Of a stretch of DNA of 64,000 nt, positions 33,835 to 43,431 are shown in pieces. This DNA is from Govania unica (GTDB lineage: Bacteria > Pseudomonadota > Alphaproteobacteria > Sphingomonadales > Govanellaceae). How positions within the stretch are numbered: the stretch's first letter is position 1; every line of letters starts with the position of its first letter. Below the pieces are notes generated by a model that was given only the letters and a program-made list of their open reading frames with translations, made no database searches and was not told where the DNA came from. The DNA is taken from the NCBI RefSeq assembly GCF_027920805.1, contig NZ_JANWOI010000004.1:434001-498000 (forward strand). The letters are read 5' to 3'. The translations under genes and the position numbers were made by a program.

Positions 33835-34350
33835 TCAGCCCCGCTTTGCCGGGCAGCCGTCCTCTGTCGCGATCTCGTATTCCAGATGCGGCAGCGGCAG
33901 GTTATTGAGGAAAATATCTTTTGTCCGCCCTGTGGGGGTACCCAGACGGTCATAGAAGCGGCGGGCGCGGAGATTGCTGGTCAGGCACCAGAGCCGCAGG
34001 CGATCATGCCCCGATTCCTTGGCAGCGGCGCGCAAGGGGGCGATCAGACCCTGCCCAAGCCCGTGGCCAAGATGGCTCTGCCGCATATAAATGAGGCTGA
34101 TTTCGTCACCTTCGATCTGGGTCAGCCCGACAATTTGCCCGCTCTCCTCCAAAAGCCAGGTGCAGCCCACGGCCTGATCTCCAAAACGGGTCAGGCTGCG
34201 CTCAAGGGTGAAGGCGGCAAGTGCCTCAGCGGGGATAAGCGGGGCAAACGTCTCATGGAAACAGGTAACGAGCGCCGCGGTCGCCGCCGCCTGATCCGCC
34301 AGCGCAAAAGGCCGCACAAGCAGTCTGTTATTCATAGTCATAGGGATCAT
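33835..34350 (-). CDS. GNAT family N-acetyltransferase
   Basis: 171 residues. The acetyl-CoA loop is SLIYMRQSHLGHGLGQGLI, preceded by GQIVGLTQIEG and followed by LWCLTSNLRARRFYDRLG. The acceptor is unknown. The first codons overlap the stop of the upstream GST gene by four bases, so the pair is one transcription unit. ATGs at 34341 and 34335 are alternative starts. Confidence 0.88.
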   Translation of the reverse strand: MIPMTMNNRLLVRPFALADQAAATAALVTCFHETFAPLIPAEALAAFTLERSLTRFGDQAVGCTWLLEESGQIVGLTQIEGDEISLIYMRQSHLGHGLGQGLIAPLRAAAKESGHDRLRLWCLTSNLRARRFYDRLGTPTGRTKDIFLNNLPLPHLEYEIATEDGCPAKRG

Positions 34351-35012
34351 GATGACTGCCCGGTGACATGAAAATGTTCAAGCGCGGATTGATGTTCCTT
34401 GAGAATTTTCTGGGCAACGGGTTCCTGGTTCGCGGTCTCCCAGTAATGCGCGAGTTTCGGGAAGCGGCTGATCGGATTCACCACATCAAAGGCCGGAAGG
34501 ATGCGGTCGACGCAGAACAGCGTGCTGACAAGGCCGCAGTCGGCAAAGCTTGGGCTTTCTCCGATTGCATAGGGCCCGGCGTTATCCGGCAGGAACCCTT
34601 CAAGCTTGCGCAGGCCATCAAGCACTTCGGAGACGCCGATTTCGATGATGGCGGTGTTGTTTTCCTTCAGCGCCAATTGCTGGAACAGCGGGCGGAAGGG
34701 CTCGAAAATATAAAGATCGCAAATGCGATTGAGCGTCCGCACCAGCGCCCGGTCAGCGGCTTCGGCGGGGAGAAGAGGCTTTTGCGGGAAGCGCTCCTCC
34801 AGATATTCAAGAATGACCTCGCTCTCGGCCAGCGTCAGGCCGTCGGTGATGAGCACCGGGATTTTGCCGATAGGGTTGATGGCTCTCCATTCCGGCGAAT
34901 TGAGCGCCGTCGGGGGCAGGACGAAGGTCACCTGATCCTCGATCCCCTTGTGATAGATGGCGGCGCGCACACGCCCGGCGAAGGGCGACAGAAAAGCATT
35001 ATAGAGTTTCAT
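34347..35012 (-). CDS. glutathione S-transferase family protein
   Basis: 221 residues. The thioredoxin-like half has LYNAFLSPFAGRVRAAIYHK (active-site serine), NPIGKIPVLITDG and the glutathione-binding LAESEVILEYLEERF. The helical half ends with ESPSFADCGLVSTLFCVDRI. The specific substrate cannot be told. It is co-transcribed with the GNAT gene downstream. Confidence 0.88.
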   Translation of the reverse strand: MKLYNAFLSPFAGRVRAAIYHKGIEDQVTFVLPPTALNSPEWRAINPIGKIPVLITDGLTLAESEVILEYLEERFPQKPLLPAEAADRALVRTLNRICDLYIFEPFRPLFQQLALKENNTAIIEIGVSEVLDGLRKLEGFLPDNAGPYAIGESPSFADCGLVSTLFCVDRILPAFDVVNPISRFPKLAHYWETANQEPVAQKILKEHQSALEHFHVTGQSS

Positions 35013-35066
35013 GGCTCGACCTCTGCGACAGGTTCTGATCCTGCCTGATTATAGTCTTTGCCACAA

Positions 35067-35096
35067 AAAAAGGGCGGCATCTCTGCCGCCCTTTTT
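35067..35096 (-). terminator. intrinsic terminator of the pnt operon
   Basis: AAAAAGGGCGGCA and TGCCGCCCTTTTT form a 13-bp stem with a four-base loop, 14 bases after the pntB stop. A-runs and T-runs on both sides make it usable in either direction. Confidence 0.85.
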
Positions 35097-35109
35097 GCTG
35101 TGTTTCTGT

Positions 35110-36513
35110 TTAAAGCGCCCTGACGATTTCCTCGCAGACTTTCTTCGCGTCTCCGAACAGCATCATCGTGTTGTCGCGGAAGAACAATTCGTTCTCCACC
35201 CCGGCGTAGCCCGCAGCCATGCCGCGTTTGACGAACAGCACCGTCTTGGCTTTTTCGACGTCGAGAATCGGCATGCCATAGATCGGGCTTGTGGGATCGG
35301 TCTTGGCGGCCGGGTTGGTGACGTCGTTCGCGCCGATGACAAAGGCCACGTCGGCGGTCTGGAACTGGCTGTTGACGTCTTCAAGTTCGAACACTTCGTC
35401 ATAAGGCACCTGCGCCTCAGCCAGCAGCACGTTCATATGCCCCGGCATGCGTCCGGCCACCGGATGAATGGCATAAGACAGATTGACGCCGTTTTCCTTA
35501 AGGGCATCAGCCATTTCCCGAAGCGCATGCTGGGCCTGCGCCACCGCCATGCCGTAACCTGGCACGATGATGACCGATCCGGCGTTCTTCAGGATGAAGG
35601 CTGCGTCTTCGGCCGAGCCCTGCTTGACCGGGCGGTCGTCCTTGACGCCCGTTGCGGCGGCCGAGGTTTCCCCGCCGAAGCCGCCGAGAATGACGTTGAA
35701 CAGGGAGCGGTTCATGCCCTTGCACATGATGTAGCTGAGGATCGCGCCCGACGACCCGACAAGCGCGCCGGTAACGATGAGGGCGTTGTTCTGCAAGGTG
35801 AAGCCGATGCCCGCGGCCGCCCAGCCCGAATAGGAATTGAGCATGGACACCACAACCGGCATATCCGCACCACCGATCGGCAGGATCAACAGGAAGCCGA
35901 TCAGGAACGCGAGCGCGGTCATGGCCCAGAACACATGGGGCGACTGATCGACGCAGAAATACCCGATCAGGCCAAAGATCACGAGGCCGATCAGCAGGTT
36001 GAGGTAATGCTGCCCGGCAAACACCAAGGGGCGGCCTGACACCAGCCCCTGAAGCTTCAGGAAGGCAACCACCGAGCCCGAGAAGGTGATGGCGCCGATG
36101 ACGACCCCAAGCCCCATTTCGATTCGGCTCGCCAGATGGATTTCGCCGGTGGCGGGATCGCTGATGCCGAAGCTTTCCGGATGGGCAAAGGCCGCTGCGG
36201 CCACCAATACGGCGGCCATACCGACCAGGCTGTGGAACGCCGCCACAAGCTGCGGCATGGCGGTCATGGCGATCTTTTTGGCAATGACGACGCCGATGAC
36301 GCCGCCGATGGCGATCCCGGCGATGATCCACTCATAGGACACGACGTCCGGCGTGAGCACGGTCGCGATGATGGCAATGGCCATCCCGATCATGCCGTAG
36401 GTATTGCCGCGCTGCGACGTCTCGGGCGAGGAGAGGCCGCGCAATGACAGGATGAAAAGCACCGCCGCCACAAGATAGGCGAAGGCCGTCAGATTTTGTT
36501 CAAGCGCTTGCAT
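35110..36513 (-). CDS. pntB: NAD(P) transhydrogenase subunit beta
   Basis: 467 residues. The first 260 hold about eight membrane helices forming the proton channel; the last 200 are the NADP-binding domain III (IIVPGYGMAVAQAQHALREM, HPVAGRMPGHMNVLLAEAQV, VIGANDVTNPAAKTDP, and KRGMAAGYAGVENELF). It completes the proton-driven enzyme that makes NADPH from NADH. It is the last gene of a coxIV-pntAA-pntAB-pntB unit. Confidence 0.97.
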   Translation of the reverse strand: MQALEQNLTAFAYLVAAVLFILSLRGLSSPETSQRGNTYGMIGMAIAIIATVLTPDVVSYEWIIAGIAIGGVIGVVIAKKIAMTAMPQLVAAFHSLVGMAAVLVAAAAFAHPESFGISDPATGEIHLASRIEMGLGVVIGAITFSGSVVAFLKLQGLVSGRPLVFAGQHYLNLLIGLVIFGLIGYFCVDQSPHVFWAMTALAFLIGFLLILPIGGADMPVVVSMLNSYSGWAAAGIGFTLQNNALIVTGALVGSSGAILSYIMCKGMNRSLFNVILGGFGGETSAAATGVKDDRPVKQGSAEDAAFILKNAGSVIIVPGYGMAVAQAQHALREMADALKENGVNLSYAIHPVAGRMPGHMNVLLAEAQVPYDEVFELEDVNSQFQTADVAFVIGANDVTNPAAKTDPTSPIYGMPILDVEKAKTVLFVKRGMAAGYAGVENELFFRDNTMMLFGDAKKVCEEIVRAL

Positions 36514-36528
36514 GTGAGCTATCCCCCC

Positions 36529-36831
36529 TTACTTCTTTTTCTTCTTGTACATGGCCAGCATGCGCTGGGTCACGGTGAAGCCGCCGAAGATATTGATCGA
36601 CGCGAGAATGATGGCGACAAAGCCCAAAATCTTGGCGAGGCTCATGCCTTCCGGTCCGACGGCGACAATGGCGCCGACGATGATCACGCTCGAAATCGCG
36701 TTGGTGACCGCCATGAGCGGCGTATGCAGGGCGGGGGTCACACTCCACACCACATAATATCCGACGAAAATCGCCAGAACGAACAGGGAGAGCTGAGAGA
36801 TGAAGGGGCTGACGCCGATTGCGGTTTCCAT
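36529..36831 (-). CDS. pntAB: NAD(P) transhydrogenase subunit alpha part 2 (membrane)
   Basis: 100 residues with three membrane helices ([55 protein letters not shown]) and a basic tail (MYKKKKK). In E. coli this segment is fused to the C-terminus of PntA; the split form is usual in alphaproteobacteria. It lies between pntAA (3 bases) and pntB (15 bases). Confidence 0.95.
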   Translation of the reverse strand: METAIGVSPFISQLSLFVLAIFVGYYVVWSVTPALHTPLMAVTNAISSVIIVGAIVAVGPEGMSLAKILGFVAIILASINIFGGFTVTQRMLAMYKKKKK

Positions 36832-36834
36832 GGG

Positions 36835-37989
36835 TTAGGCTCCTTGCGCCAGCGCCGGATGGATGATCTGTCCATCCCGGGTCAGCGCTGTACCCTTGAT
36901 GATCTCATCGTCCCAATTGAGTTTGAGCTCTTTGCTGTCCTTGTCCGTGAAGGCGGTCAGGAAGTTCAGCAGGTTTTTCGCATAAAGCGCGCTCGCATCG
37001 GTGGCGAGGCGGCTCGGGAAGTTTGCGTGGCCGATGATTTTGACGCCATCGACTTCATAAACTTCACCGGGGCGGGTCAATTCGCAGTTGCCACCCTGTT
37101 CGGCGGCCAGATCGACGATGAGCGAGCCCGGCTTCATGGAACGCACCATGTCGGCGGTGATCAATGTGGGCGCCCTGCGGCCGGGGATCAGCGCCGTACA
37201 GATGGCGATATCCTGCTTCTTCAGGGTCTCGGCAATGAAGGCTGCCTGTTTTTGTTTGAAGTCGTCGCTCATTTCCTTGGCGTAGCCGCCCGAGGTTTCA
37301 GCTGTTTTAAGCTCGTCATGATCGACAACAACGAATTTTGCGCCAAGGCTTTCGACCTGTTCCTTGGCGGCCAGACGCACGTCGGTGGCCGACACGATGG
37401 CACCAAGACGACGAGCGGTGGCGATGGCCTGCAACCCGGCGACGCCTGCGCCCATGACCATGACGCGGGCCGGGGCAATGGTGCCTGCGGCGGTCATCAT
37501 CATCGGAAAGGCGCGGTCGAATTCATAAGCAGCCTCGATCACAGCAAGGTAGCCGGCGAGGTTCGATTGCGAACTCAAGACATCCATGGACTGCGCCCGC
37601 GTGATGCGCGGCATGAATTCCATGGCGAAGGCGGTTACGCCCTGGGCGGCATAGGCAGCCACAGCGTCTTTCGACTGATAGGGATTGAGAATGGCGGCGA
37701 GAACAGCGCCTTTCTTCATCAGTGCAAGCTCATCCACAGACCCTTCACCAGCAATCAAGGGACGCTGCACCTTGAGGACGATATCGCCTGCGGCATAGAG
37801 ATCCTTCGCATCAGCGATGATCTCGGCGCCGGCATCGGCATAGGTCTGGTCGGGATAACGGCTTTTGTCACCAGCGCCTTTTTCGATGGCGACATCGAAA
37901 CCAAGCGCTTTGAATTTTTTCACGGTGTCGGGTGTGGCGGCAACGCGCGTCTCATTGGCGCGGCGTTCCGCCGGGATCACGATTTTCAT
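36835..37989 (-). CDS. pntAA: NAD(P) transhydrogenase subunit alpha part 1 (NAD-binding)
   Basis: 384 residues, soluble domain I. It starts MKIVIPAERRANETRVAATP and carries the NAD-binding VMGAGVAGLQAIATARRLGA near residue 175 and the mobile loop GGYAKEMSDDF. It passes a hydride from NADH to NADP bound on PntB. The alanine-dehydrogenase-like fold is complete. The small oxidase subunit gene is about 150 bases upstream. Confidence 0.97.
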   Translation of the reverse strand: MKIVIPAERRANETRVAATPDTVKKFKALGFDVAIEKGAGDKSRYPDQTYADAGAEIIADAKDLYAAGDIVLKVQRPLIAGEGSVDELALMKKGAVLAAILNPYQSKDAVAAYAAQGVTAFAMEFMPRITRAQSMDVLSSQSNLAGYLAVIEAAYEFDRAFPMMMTAAGTIAPARVMVMGAGVAGLQAIATARRLGAIVSATDVRLAAKEQVESLGAKFVVVDHDELKTAETSGGYAKEMSDDFKQKQAAFIAETLKKQDIAICTALIPGRRAPTLITADMVRSMKPGSLIVDLAAEQGGNCELTRPGEVYEVDGVKIIGHANFPSRLATDASALYAKNLLNFLTAFTDKDSKELKLNWDDEIIKGTALTRDGQIIHPALAQGA

Positions 37990-38140
37990 GACGACTGCCC
38001 CTTCTGGTTATGTATCGCCCTGATGGGTTTTGCTTGGGGGTTCGACTGCGCCATCCATATTCCAGCCCGTTCAGGTTATGTCGTCACACCTCTTCGGGAA
38101 AAGATGGGTCCGGACTGGCGCATCTTACTTCCTGCGCGCT

Positions 38141-38269
38141 TTAAATCAGCGTAATGGCCATAATGACCAGAATCGCGGCAACGCTAATCGATACGATCGT
38201 AAGCAGCTTTACAAAGCCTGCATAAGTGTGGCGATGAGCTGGCATATCCATGCTGCCGTGGTTCGTCAT
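38141..38269 (-). CDS. aa3-type cytochrome c oxidase subunit IV (small)
   Basis: 42 residues. A short polar start (HGSMDMPAHRHTYAGFVKL) leads into one membrane helix (LLTIVSISVAAILVIMAIT), the pattern of the bacterial aa3 subunit IV family. AAAGGATCAATC precedes the ATG. The protein sits beside subunits I and III of the oxidase. Its place directly before pntAA is a recurring alphaproteobacterial arrangement. Upstream, TTGCCC and TAGCTT with a 17-base gap (about 38310-38340) could be the promoter of the whole operon. Confidence 0.82.
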   Translation of the reverse strand: MTNHGSMDMPAHRHTYAGFVKLLTIVSISVAAILVIMAITLI

Positions 38270-38399
38270 GATTGATCCTTTCCCTGCTTTTTTGGTTCTG
38301 AGTCTGCGCTAAGCTAAAACGTTTGTTCTACTCGGGCAAGCGGCCAGTTGTCCGGACTTATTCCCGATTTTTAACCAGACTTCGTCTGACTGTGACGGT

Positions 38400-40193
38400 C
38401 TAGCTGTTCTCTTCAAGCTCGTCAATAAAGCTTGCAAGCGTTGCAAGGCCGCGCCGCCAGAACGCAGGGTCTGCGGCGTCGAGTCCGAACGGGGCCAGAA
38501 GCTCCTTATGTCCCTTCGATCCACCGGCGGCGAGCAGTTCCATATATTTGGCGGCAAAGCCTTCAGGTTCGGCTTCATAGGTCGCATAGAGCGAATTCAC
38601 CAGGCAATCGCCAAAGGCATAGGCATAGACGTAAAAGGGCGAATGAATGAAATGCGAGATGTAGCACCAGTAAACGTCATAACCGTCATTGAGACGGATG
38701 GCGTCGCCGAGGCTTTCGCTCTGCACCTCAAGCCAGATCTTGCCGATATCCTCCGCCGTCAGCTCCCCGTTCGCGCGGGCGGCATGGATCTTTTGCTCAA
38801 AGGTATAAAAGGCGATCTGCCGCACCACGGTGTTGAGCATGTCCTGAACCTTGGACATCAACAGATGGCGGCGCTTGGCGCGGTCGGTGGTGGCGGCCAG
38901 CATGGCCTTGAAGGTGAGCATCTCGCCAAAGACCGAAGCGGTCTCGGCCAGGGTAAGCGGCGTGTCCGATAGAAACAGCCCCTGATCGGCAGCCAGCACC
39001 TGATGCACGCCATGGCCAAGCTCATGGGCAAGGGTCATGACATCCCGCGTCTTGCCCATGTAATTCAGCAGCAGATAAGGATGCACGGCCGGCACCGTCG
39101 GATGGGCAAAGGCCCCGGTGGCTTTGCCGGGGCGGGGCGGCACATCGATCCATGGCTTGTCGAAGAATCTTTGGCCGACGTCGGCGAGTTCCGGTGAAAA
39201 GGCGCGATAGGCATCAAGCACGATGACTTTGGCCTCATCCCAGGAAATCGCGCTGTCTTCGCCGGTTTCAAGCGGCGCATTGCGGTCCCAATGGTCAAGC
39301 TTGTCCTTGCCCATCCATTTGGCCTTCAGCCGGTAAAAGCGGTGGGACAGCGACGGATAAGCCTCGCGCACCGCAGCGACCAGCGCTGCCACCACCTCAG
39401 GCTCGACCTGATTGGCGAGATGACGGGAGGCTTCGGGGCTCGGGAACTTGCGCCAGCGGTCCTCGATCTCCTTATCCTTGGCCAGCGTGTTGGTGACCAG
39501 GGTAAAAAGCCGGATATTGTCGCGGAAGGTGGCGCTGAGCGCTTCGGCCGCCGCCTTGCGCCGGGCCTCCTCCGGCGCGAACAGGCGATCGAGCGCCTCT
39601 TCCATGGTCAGAGTCTCACTGGTCCCGCTCGCTGGATCGGGGATCGTGAAGCTCAGCGTGGCCAGGGTCTCGTCATAAAGCCGGACCCAGGATGACGCCC
39701 CAGTCACCTGCTTGTCATGAAGGATTCCCTCAAGCTCCGCTGCCAGCTGATGGGGCTTGTATTTCCGCACCTCCAAAAGCCACGGGCCATAATGGGCAAG
39801 CGCCGCCGACTGGGCCAGAGCGGCCTCAAAAGCGCCGTCCTCCAGATTATTCAGCTCCAGGCTGAAGAAAATCAGTACCCGGGAGATGTCGGAGATTTTC
39901 TCCTGCACCGACTGGGCAAAGCGGCCAATGTCCGCATCCAGAAGATCACCCGCCCGCAGCAACCCGGCATAGCTCAAAAGCCGCCCGAAACGTTCCTGAA
40001 TGCGTTCGAATGTGGCCACCGCCGCCGCCAGTTCATCACCGGACAGGGTCGCAAGCTTGCCGGCATAACGGGCGGCGAAGTCCTGAGCTTCTGTCTCGGA
40101 GGTGGCGAGGTCGGCCGCAAGCTCAGGCGAATCCGGGCCGGGATAAAGGTCCGAAAGATCCCAGGTCGGCAGGCTTGGAGCGGTGGCGGTCAT
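38400..40193 (-). CDS. pepF: M3 family oligoendopeptidase F
   Basis: 597 residues from the ATG at 40193. The zinc site is LAHELGHGVHQVL near residue 389, with the second-part glutamate in ASVFGEMLTFKAML. The N-terminal helical half includes SYAGLLRAGDLLDADIGRFA. The cytosolic enzyme degrades oligopeptides of roughly 6-20 residues. The gene is alone, ending before the small oxidase gene and divergent from the sigma-54 regulator. Confidence 0.93.
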   Translation of the reverse strand: MTATAPSLPTWDLSDLYPGPDSPELAADLATSETEAQDFAARYAGKLATLSGDELAAAVATFERIQERFGRLLSYAGLLRAGDLLDADIGRFAQSVQEKISDISRVLIFFSLELNNLEDGAFEAALAQSAALAHYGPWLLEVRKYKPHQLAAELEGILHDKQVTGASSWVRLYDETLATLSFTIPDPASGTSETLTMEEALDRLFAPEEARRKAAAEALSATFRDNIRLFTLVTNTLAKDKEIEDRWRKFPSPEASRHLANQVEPEVVAALVAAVREAYPSLSHRFYRLKAKWMGKDKLDHWDRNAPLETGEDSAISWDEAKVIVLDAYRAFSPELADVGQRFFDKPWIDVPPRPGKATGAFAHPTVPAVHPYLLLNYMGKTRDVMTLAHELGHGVHQVLAADQGLFLSDTPLTLAETASVFGEMLTFKAMLAATTDRAKRRHLLMSKVQDMLNTVVRQIAFYTFEQKIHAARANGELTAEDIGKIWLEVQSESLGDAIRLNDGYDVYWCYISHFIHSPFYVYAYAFGDCLVNSLYATYEAEPEGFAAKYMELLAAGGSKGHKELLAPFGLDAADPAFWRRGLATLASFIDELEENS

Positions 40194-40358
40194 GGTCTCA
40201 TCCTTGGCGAGAGGTCGTTCAGATTTCAATCAGTCTAATCGGCAGCGTCACCAAGGGGCAAGGCCGCGCGTCAGACGGCATAAGACGGTGCCAGTTATTT
40301 GCTGTTAATCGGACTTGGCTGTGCGTTTGTCTCAAAATATTACAAATGACGGCGTTAC

Positions 40359-40373
40359 TTAAACGCTTATTAA
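40359..40373. promoter_or_regulatory. CtrA box (TTAA-N7-TTAA)
   Basis: TTAA-ACGCTTA-TTAA is a perfect full CtrA site. It lies 73 bases before the start of the sigma-54 response regulator and 166 bases from the divergent pepF start. Control of the regulator gene is the likelier reading. Confidence 0.6.
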
Positions 40374-40445
40374 CGGTCTGTCTCGTATTGATACATCAGC
40401 GCAGCCTCCGGGATCAGTCTCTCCTGGCATCATGAGGACCACGGC

Positions 40446-41924
40446 ATGACCAAAGTGATTCTGATTGTTGATGACGAGGAACTGCAACGCAAAATCTATG
40501 CAGCGGCCATGCGGGCCGAAGGCTATGAAGTGCGTGTGGCGTCGTCCGGCGGCGATGCGCTCGGGCAGTTGCGGGCGGCAGACGGCGGGGACATTGATCT
40601 TGTGCTGCTTGACCTTGTGATGCCCGGCATGACCGGCCTCGAAGTCTTGCGCGATATCCGTCCCCAGAACCCAAGCCTGCCGGTGATTGTGCTGACGGCG
40701 GAGAATTCGGTCGAAACGGTGGTGCATGTGATGCGTGCCGGGGCCACGGATTTTCTCACCAAACCGGCGTCGCCGGACAAATTGCGGCGGGCGGTGGAAA
40801 GCGCGCTTAAGGTCAATGTGCTGACCGGCGAAATCACACGCAACAAGCGCGGTTATAAGGGGCCGATGACTTTCGAATCCCTGATCGGCCGCAGCCCGGC
40901 CATGCGGCAGGCTATCGAGCTTGCCTGCAAAGGGGCGGCCTCCAACATTCCAATCTTGATCGAAGGCGAAAGCGGCGTCGGCAAGGAAATCTTCGCCCGC
41001 GCCATTCAGGGCGTGAGCGACCGGGCTGACAAATCCTTCGTTACCGTGAACTGCGGGGCGATCCCGGAAAATCTCGTGGAAAGCATTCTGTTCGGCCATG
41101 AAAAAGGCGCCTTCACCGGCGCCACCGAACGCCATGACGGCAAATTTGTCGAAGCCACGGGCGGCACCTTGTTTCTCGATGAGATCGGGGAACTGCCAAT
41201 GGATATTCAGGTCAAGCTGCTGCGCGCCATTCAGGAAGGCGAGGTCGACTCGGTCGGTGGCCGCAAGGCGATCAAAGTCGATATCCGGCTGATTTCCGCC
41301 ACCAACAAGACCCTGATCGAACGTGTGAAGGACGGCATGTTCCGGGAGGATCTGCTCTATCGCCTGAATGTGTTCCCGATCCGGCTGCCGTCGCTGCGGG
41401 AGCGGCGCGACGATATTCCGCTACTGGTGCAGCATTTCTGCCGCAATCTTTCCGAAGGGGAAGGCCGCCCGGAGCGTCCTCTGACCGACCGCGCCATGGA
41501 TTTGTTGTATCACTATGACTGGCCGGGCAACGTACGGCAGCTTGAAAACGCGGTGTTCCGCGCCGTCATTCTGGCCGATGGCGATGCCCTAGATGTGGAA
41601 GATTTCCCGCAGATCCTGAACGCGGCTCATGGCGGCGGACCGGGCCGGGTCCCTCCGCTCACCGGCTATCCGCGCGCGCTGCCGACGGGGCAGTCAGTCC
41701 CGGCGGGGCTCGGGAAGGACATTGCGATTTATGATGCGGACGGCCATCTGCGCACGCTTGCGGAGGTGGAACGCGACCTCATCCAGCTGGCGCTTGAGAA
41801 ATATAATGGCCATATGTCAGAAATCGCCCGCCGCCTTGGCATTGGGCGTTCAACCCTCTATCGCAAGACCGAGGAACTCGGCCTCGCGACGATCGCCCCG
41901 GCTGACAGTAAGCGTAAAGCTTAG
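40446..41924 (+). CDS. sigma-54-dependent response regulator (NtrC family)
   Basis: 492 residues. Receiver domain 1-120 has acidic residues DDEE, phosphoacceptor in [10 protein letters not shown] and lysine in FLTKPAS. The AAA+ domain follows with Walker [10 protein letters not shown], the sigma-54 contact loop EKGAFTGAT, and [13 protein letters not shown]. The C-terminus is a Fis-type helix-turn-helix ([19 protein letters not shown]). Phosphorylated, it should activate RpoN promoters. No histidine kinase is adjacent, so its partner is unknown. A perfect CtrA box lies upstream. Its stop overlaps the stop of the convergent gapR-like gene by four bases. Confidence 0.93.
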   Translation: MTKVILIVDDEELQRKIYAAAMRAEGYEVRVASSGGDALGQLRAADGGDIDLVLLDLVMPGMTGLEVLRDIRPQNPSLPVIVLTAENSVETVVHVMRAGATDFLTKPASPDKLRRAVESALKVNVLTGEITRNKRGYKGPMTFESLIGRSPAMRQAIELACKGAASNIPILIEGESGVGKEIFARAIQGVSDRADKSFVTVNCGAIPENLVESILFGHEKGAFTGATERHDGKFVEATGGTLFLDEIGELPMDIQVKLLRAIQEGEVDSVGGRKAIKVDIRLISATNKTLIERVKDGMFREDLLYRLNVFPIRLPSLRERRDDIPLLVQHFCRNLSEGEGRPERPLTDRAMDLLYHYDWPGNVRQLENAVFRAVILADGDALDVEDFPQILNAAHGGGPGRVPPLTGYPRALPTGQSVPAGLGKDIAIYDADGHLRTLAEVERDLIQLALEKYNGHMSEIARRLGIGRSTLYRKTEELGLATIAPADSKRKA

Positions 41925-42172
41925 CCGCGTTCCATGCCGAGGGCATGAGCATAGACGTCGAGAAGGGCGTCCATCTCCTTCCGCGCATCGTCTTCCATTT
42001 TGCGCAGACGGATCAGCTGACGCATGATCTTGACGTCGAAGCCGTGGGCTTTTGATTCGGCGAAGACGTCTTTGATGTCGTCGGCCAGTGCCTTCTTTTC
42101 TTCTTCAAGCCGCTCGATGCGTTCGATGAAGTTCCGAAGCGCTTCTCCCGCGATACCACCAACATCCGTCAT
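41921..42172 (-). CDS. gapR: GapR family (DUF2312) DNA-binding protein
   Basis: 83 residues. [40 protein letters not shown] and [17 protein letters not shown] cover the whole DUF2312 fold. GapR of Caulobacter is a nucleoid protein that clamps overtwisted DNA ahead of forks and polymerases and aids type II topoisomerases. It is the last gene of a minus-strand set with DUF1244 and N-formylglutamate amidohydrolase, opposite pyk, an arrangement I recall from other alphaproteobacteria. Confidence 0.9.
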   Translation of the reverse strand: MTDVGGIAGEALRNFIERIERLEEEKKALADDIKDVFAESKAHGFDVKIMRQLIRLRKMEDDARKEMDALLDVYAHALGMERG

Positions 42173-42249
42173 GCCACAGTCTCCAACAAGTCACTCATCC
42201 AAGGGGCGGCACAATAACCGTCCCCGGTAGTCATGGCAACGGGTCTCGG

Positions 42250-42555
42250 TCAGGCCTTGTTCTTGGCCACGCTGTCCTGCATGCGGGCGAGCTGCTCCGG
42301 GGTGGCTTCGGCCTGATGCTGCGCCCGCCATTCGTCATAGGGCATGCCATAGATGACTTCGCGAGCCTCGTCCTTGCTCAGCGGAATGTTATGGGCGTCA
42401 GCCGCGTCCTTCAGCCAGTCGGCCAGGCAATTGCGGCAAAATCCGCCTTCGCCCATGAGGTCGATGTTCTGCACGTCGGTGCGTTTGCGGAGATGCATGA
42501 CCAGCCGTTCAAAGGCGGCGGCTTCAAGATGCATCATGGTGTGACGGTCGATCAT
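42250..42555 (-). CDS. DUF1244 family protein
   Basis: 101 residues. LEAAAFERLVMHLRKRTDVQ, NIDLMGEGGFCRNCLADWL and IPLSKDEAREVIYGMPYDEW are characteristic. The CRNC pair may bind metal, but this is inference. The function is unknown. It follows the N-formylglutamate amidohydrolase gene by about 20 bases on the same strand, so it is probably co-transcribed. Confidence 0.9.
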   Translation of the reverse strand: MIDRHTMMHLEAAAFERLVMHLRKRTDVQNIDLMGEGGFCRNCLADWLKDAADAHNIPLSKDEAREVIYGMPYDEWRAQHQAEATPEQLARMQDSVAKNKA

Positions 42556-42576
42556 GGCAGGGCTCCTTAAAGGGGA

Positions 42577-43338
42577 TTAATAATGGCTGCGGTGACCAAG
42601 TGCCGGGTCGCCGGCGATTTCGCTGATCACCTCGGCGATGATGGCGGCCCAGTGGGCGATGCCGTCGTCGGTACTGATCTGGTCCTGGCGAATTTCAAGG
42701 GTCGCCTGCGGCAGGCCATGGGCCGAGCCATGGCGGTCCATGGTGTAAAAAAGATGCTGGCCCGAATAGGGTTCGTTGTCACCCGTCATGTGGCCGCGCT
42801 TGCGCAGGCCCCTGATCATGGCTTGCGCAAGCCGCGGGTCGCGGTTCCACAACAGTCCGGCGACCCAGGGGCGGCGGATGCCGTTCATGACCGGCGTAAA
42901 GCTATGGACACCGATCACCAGCGGCACGGCCTTGGTCAGGGTCATGGCCTTGATCTGGGCCTCCACCACGGCATGAAAAGGATGATAGAACCGGTCGATG
43001 CGGTCACGTCGCGCCGCAAGGCTTAAGTCGCGGTTGCCGGGAATGTCGGTGCCGTCGCTGTTGGCCGGAATCAGGCTGTCCGACGTCAGCTCGCGGTTGA
43101 CGTCGATCACCAGCCGCGAAGTTCTCGCCAGCACCGCCGGGGCGTCAAAATGCGCGGACAACAGCCGGGTGAGGGCGGCAGCACCTATGTCCCAGCCGAT
43201 ATGGCGATCAAGCTCGCCATCACTCAGCCCGAGATTGCCGAGATCCGGCGGAACATGCCGGCTCGCATGATCGCAGATGAGCAGGAGGGGGTAGGACCCG
43301 GCGGGGTTCAACAGTTCGGTTGTGTCATTGTTTGTCAT
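42577..43338 (-). CDS. N-formylglutamate amidohydrolase family protein
   Basis: About 253 residues. LLICDHASRHVPPDLGNLGL, HIGWDIGAAALTRLL, VIDVNRELTSDSLIP and HSFTPVMNG are the family signature. The enzyme type releases formate and glutamate in histidine degradation, but this single-copy alphaproteobacterial group next to pyk has no hut neighbours, so the substrate is uncertain. Start: ATG at 43338 or GTG at 43365; neither has a clear ribosome binding site. Confidence 0.88.
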   Translation of the reverse strand: MTNNDTTELLNPAGSYPLLLICDHASRHVPPDLGNLGLSDGELDRHIGWDIGAAALTRLLSAHFDAPAVLARTSRLVIDVNRELTSDSLIPANSDGTDIPGNRDLSLAARRDRIDRFYHPFHAVVEAQIKAMTLTKAVPLVIGVHSFTPVMNGIRRPWVAGLLWNRDPRLAQAMIRGLRKRGHMTGDNEPYSGQHLFYTMDRHGSAHGLPQATLEIRQDQISTDDGIAHWAAIIAEVISEIAGDPALGHRSHY

Positions 43339-43431
43339 GATCGGGTGGGATAACGTGTCTCGCACTGATTTGACCTATTCGTGAAATCGAACAGTCTCTT
43401 AAAGATAGTCCAATCCGGAAAGCCATAGTCC

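Noticed and set aside
36496-38154. Plus-strand frame of 552 codons
   Set aside because: It runs antisense to the clearly identified pntAA, pntAB and pntB genes; long antisense frames are usual in GC-rich DNA and its product (His- and Gly-rich) has no family pattern.
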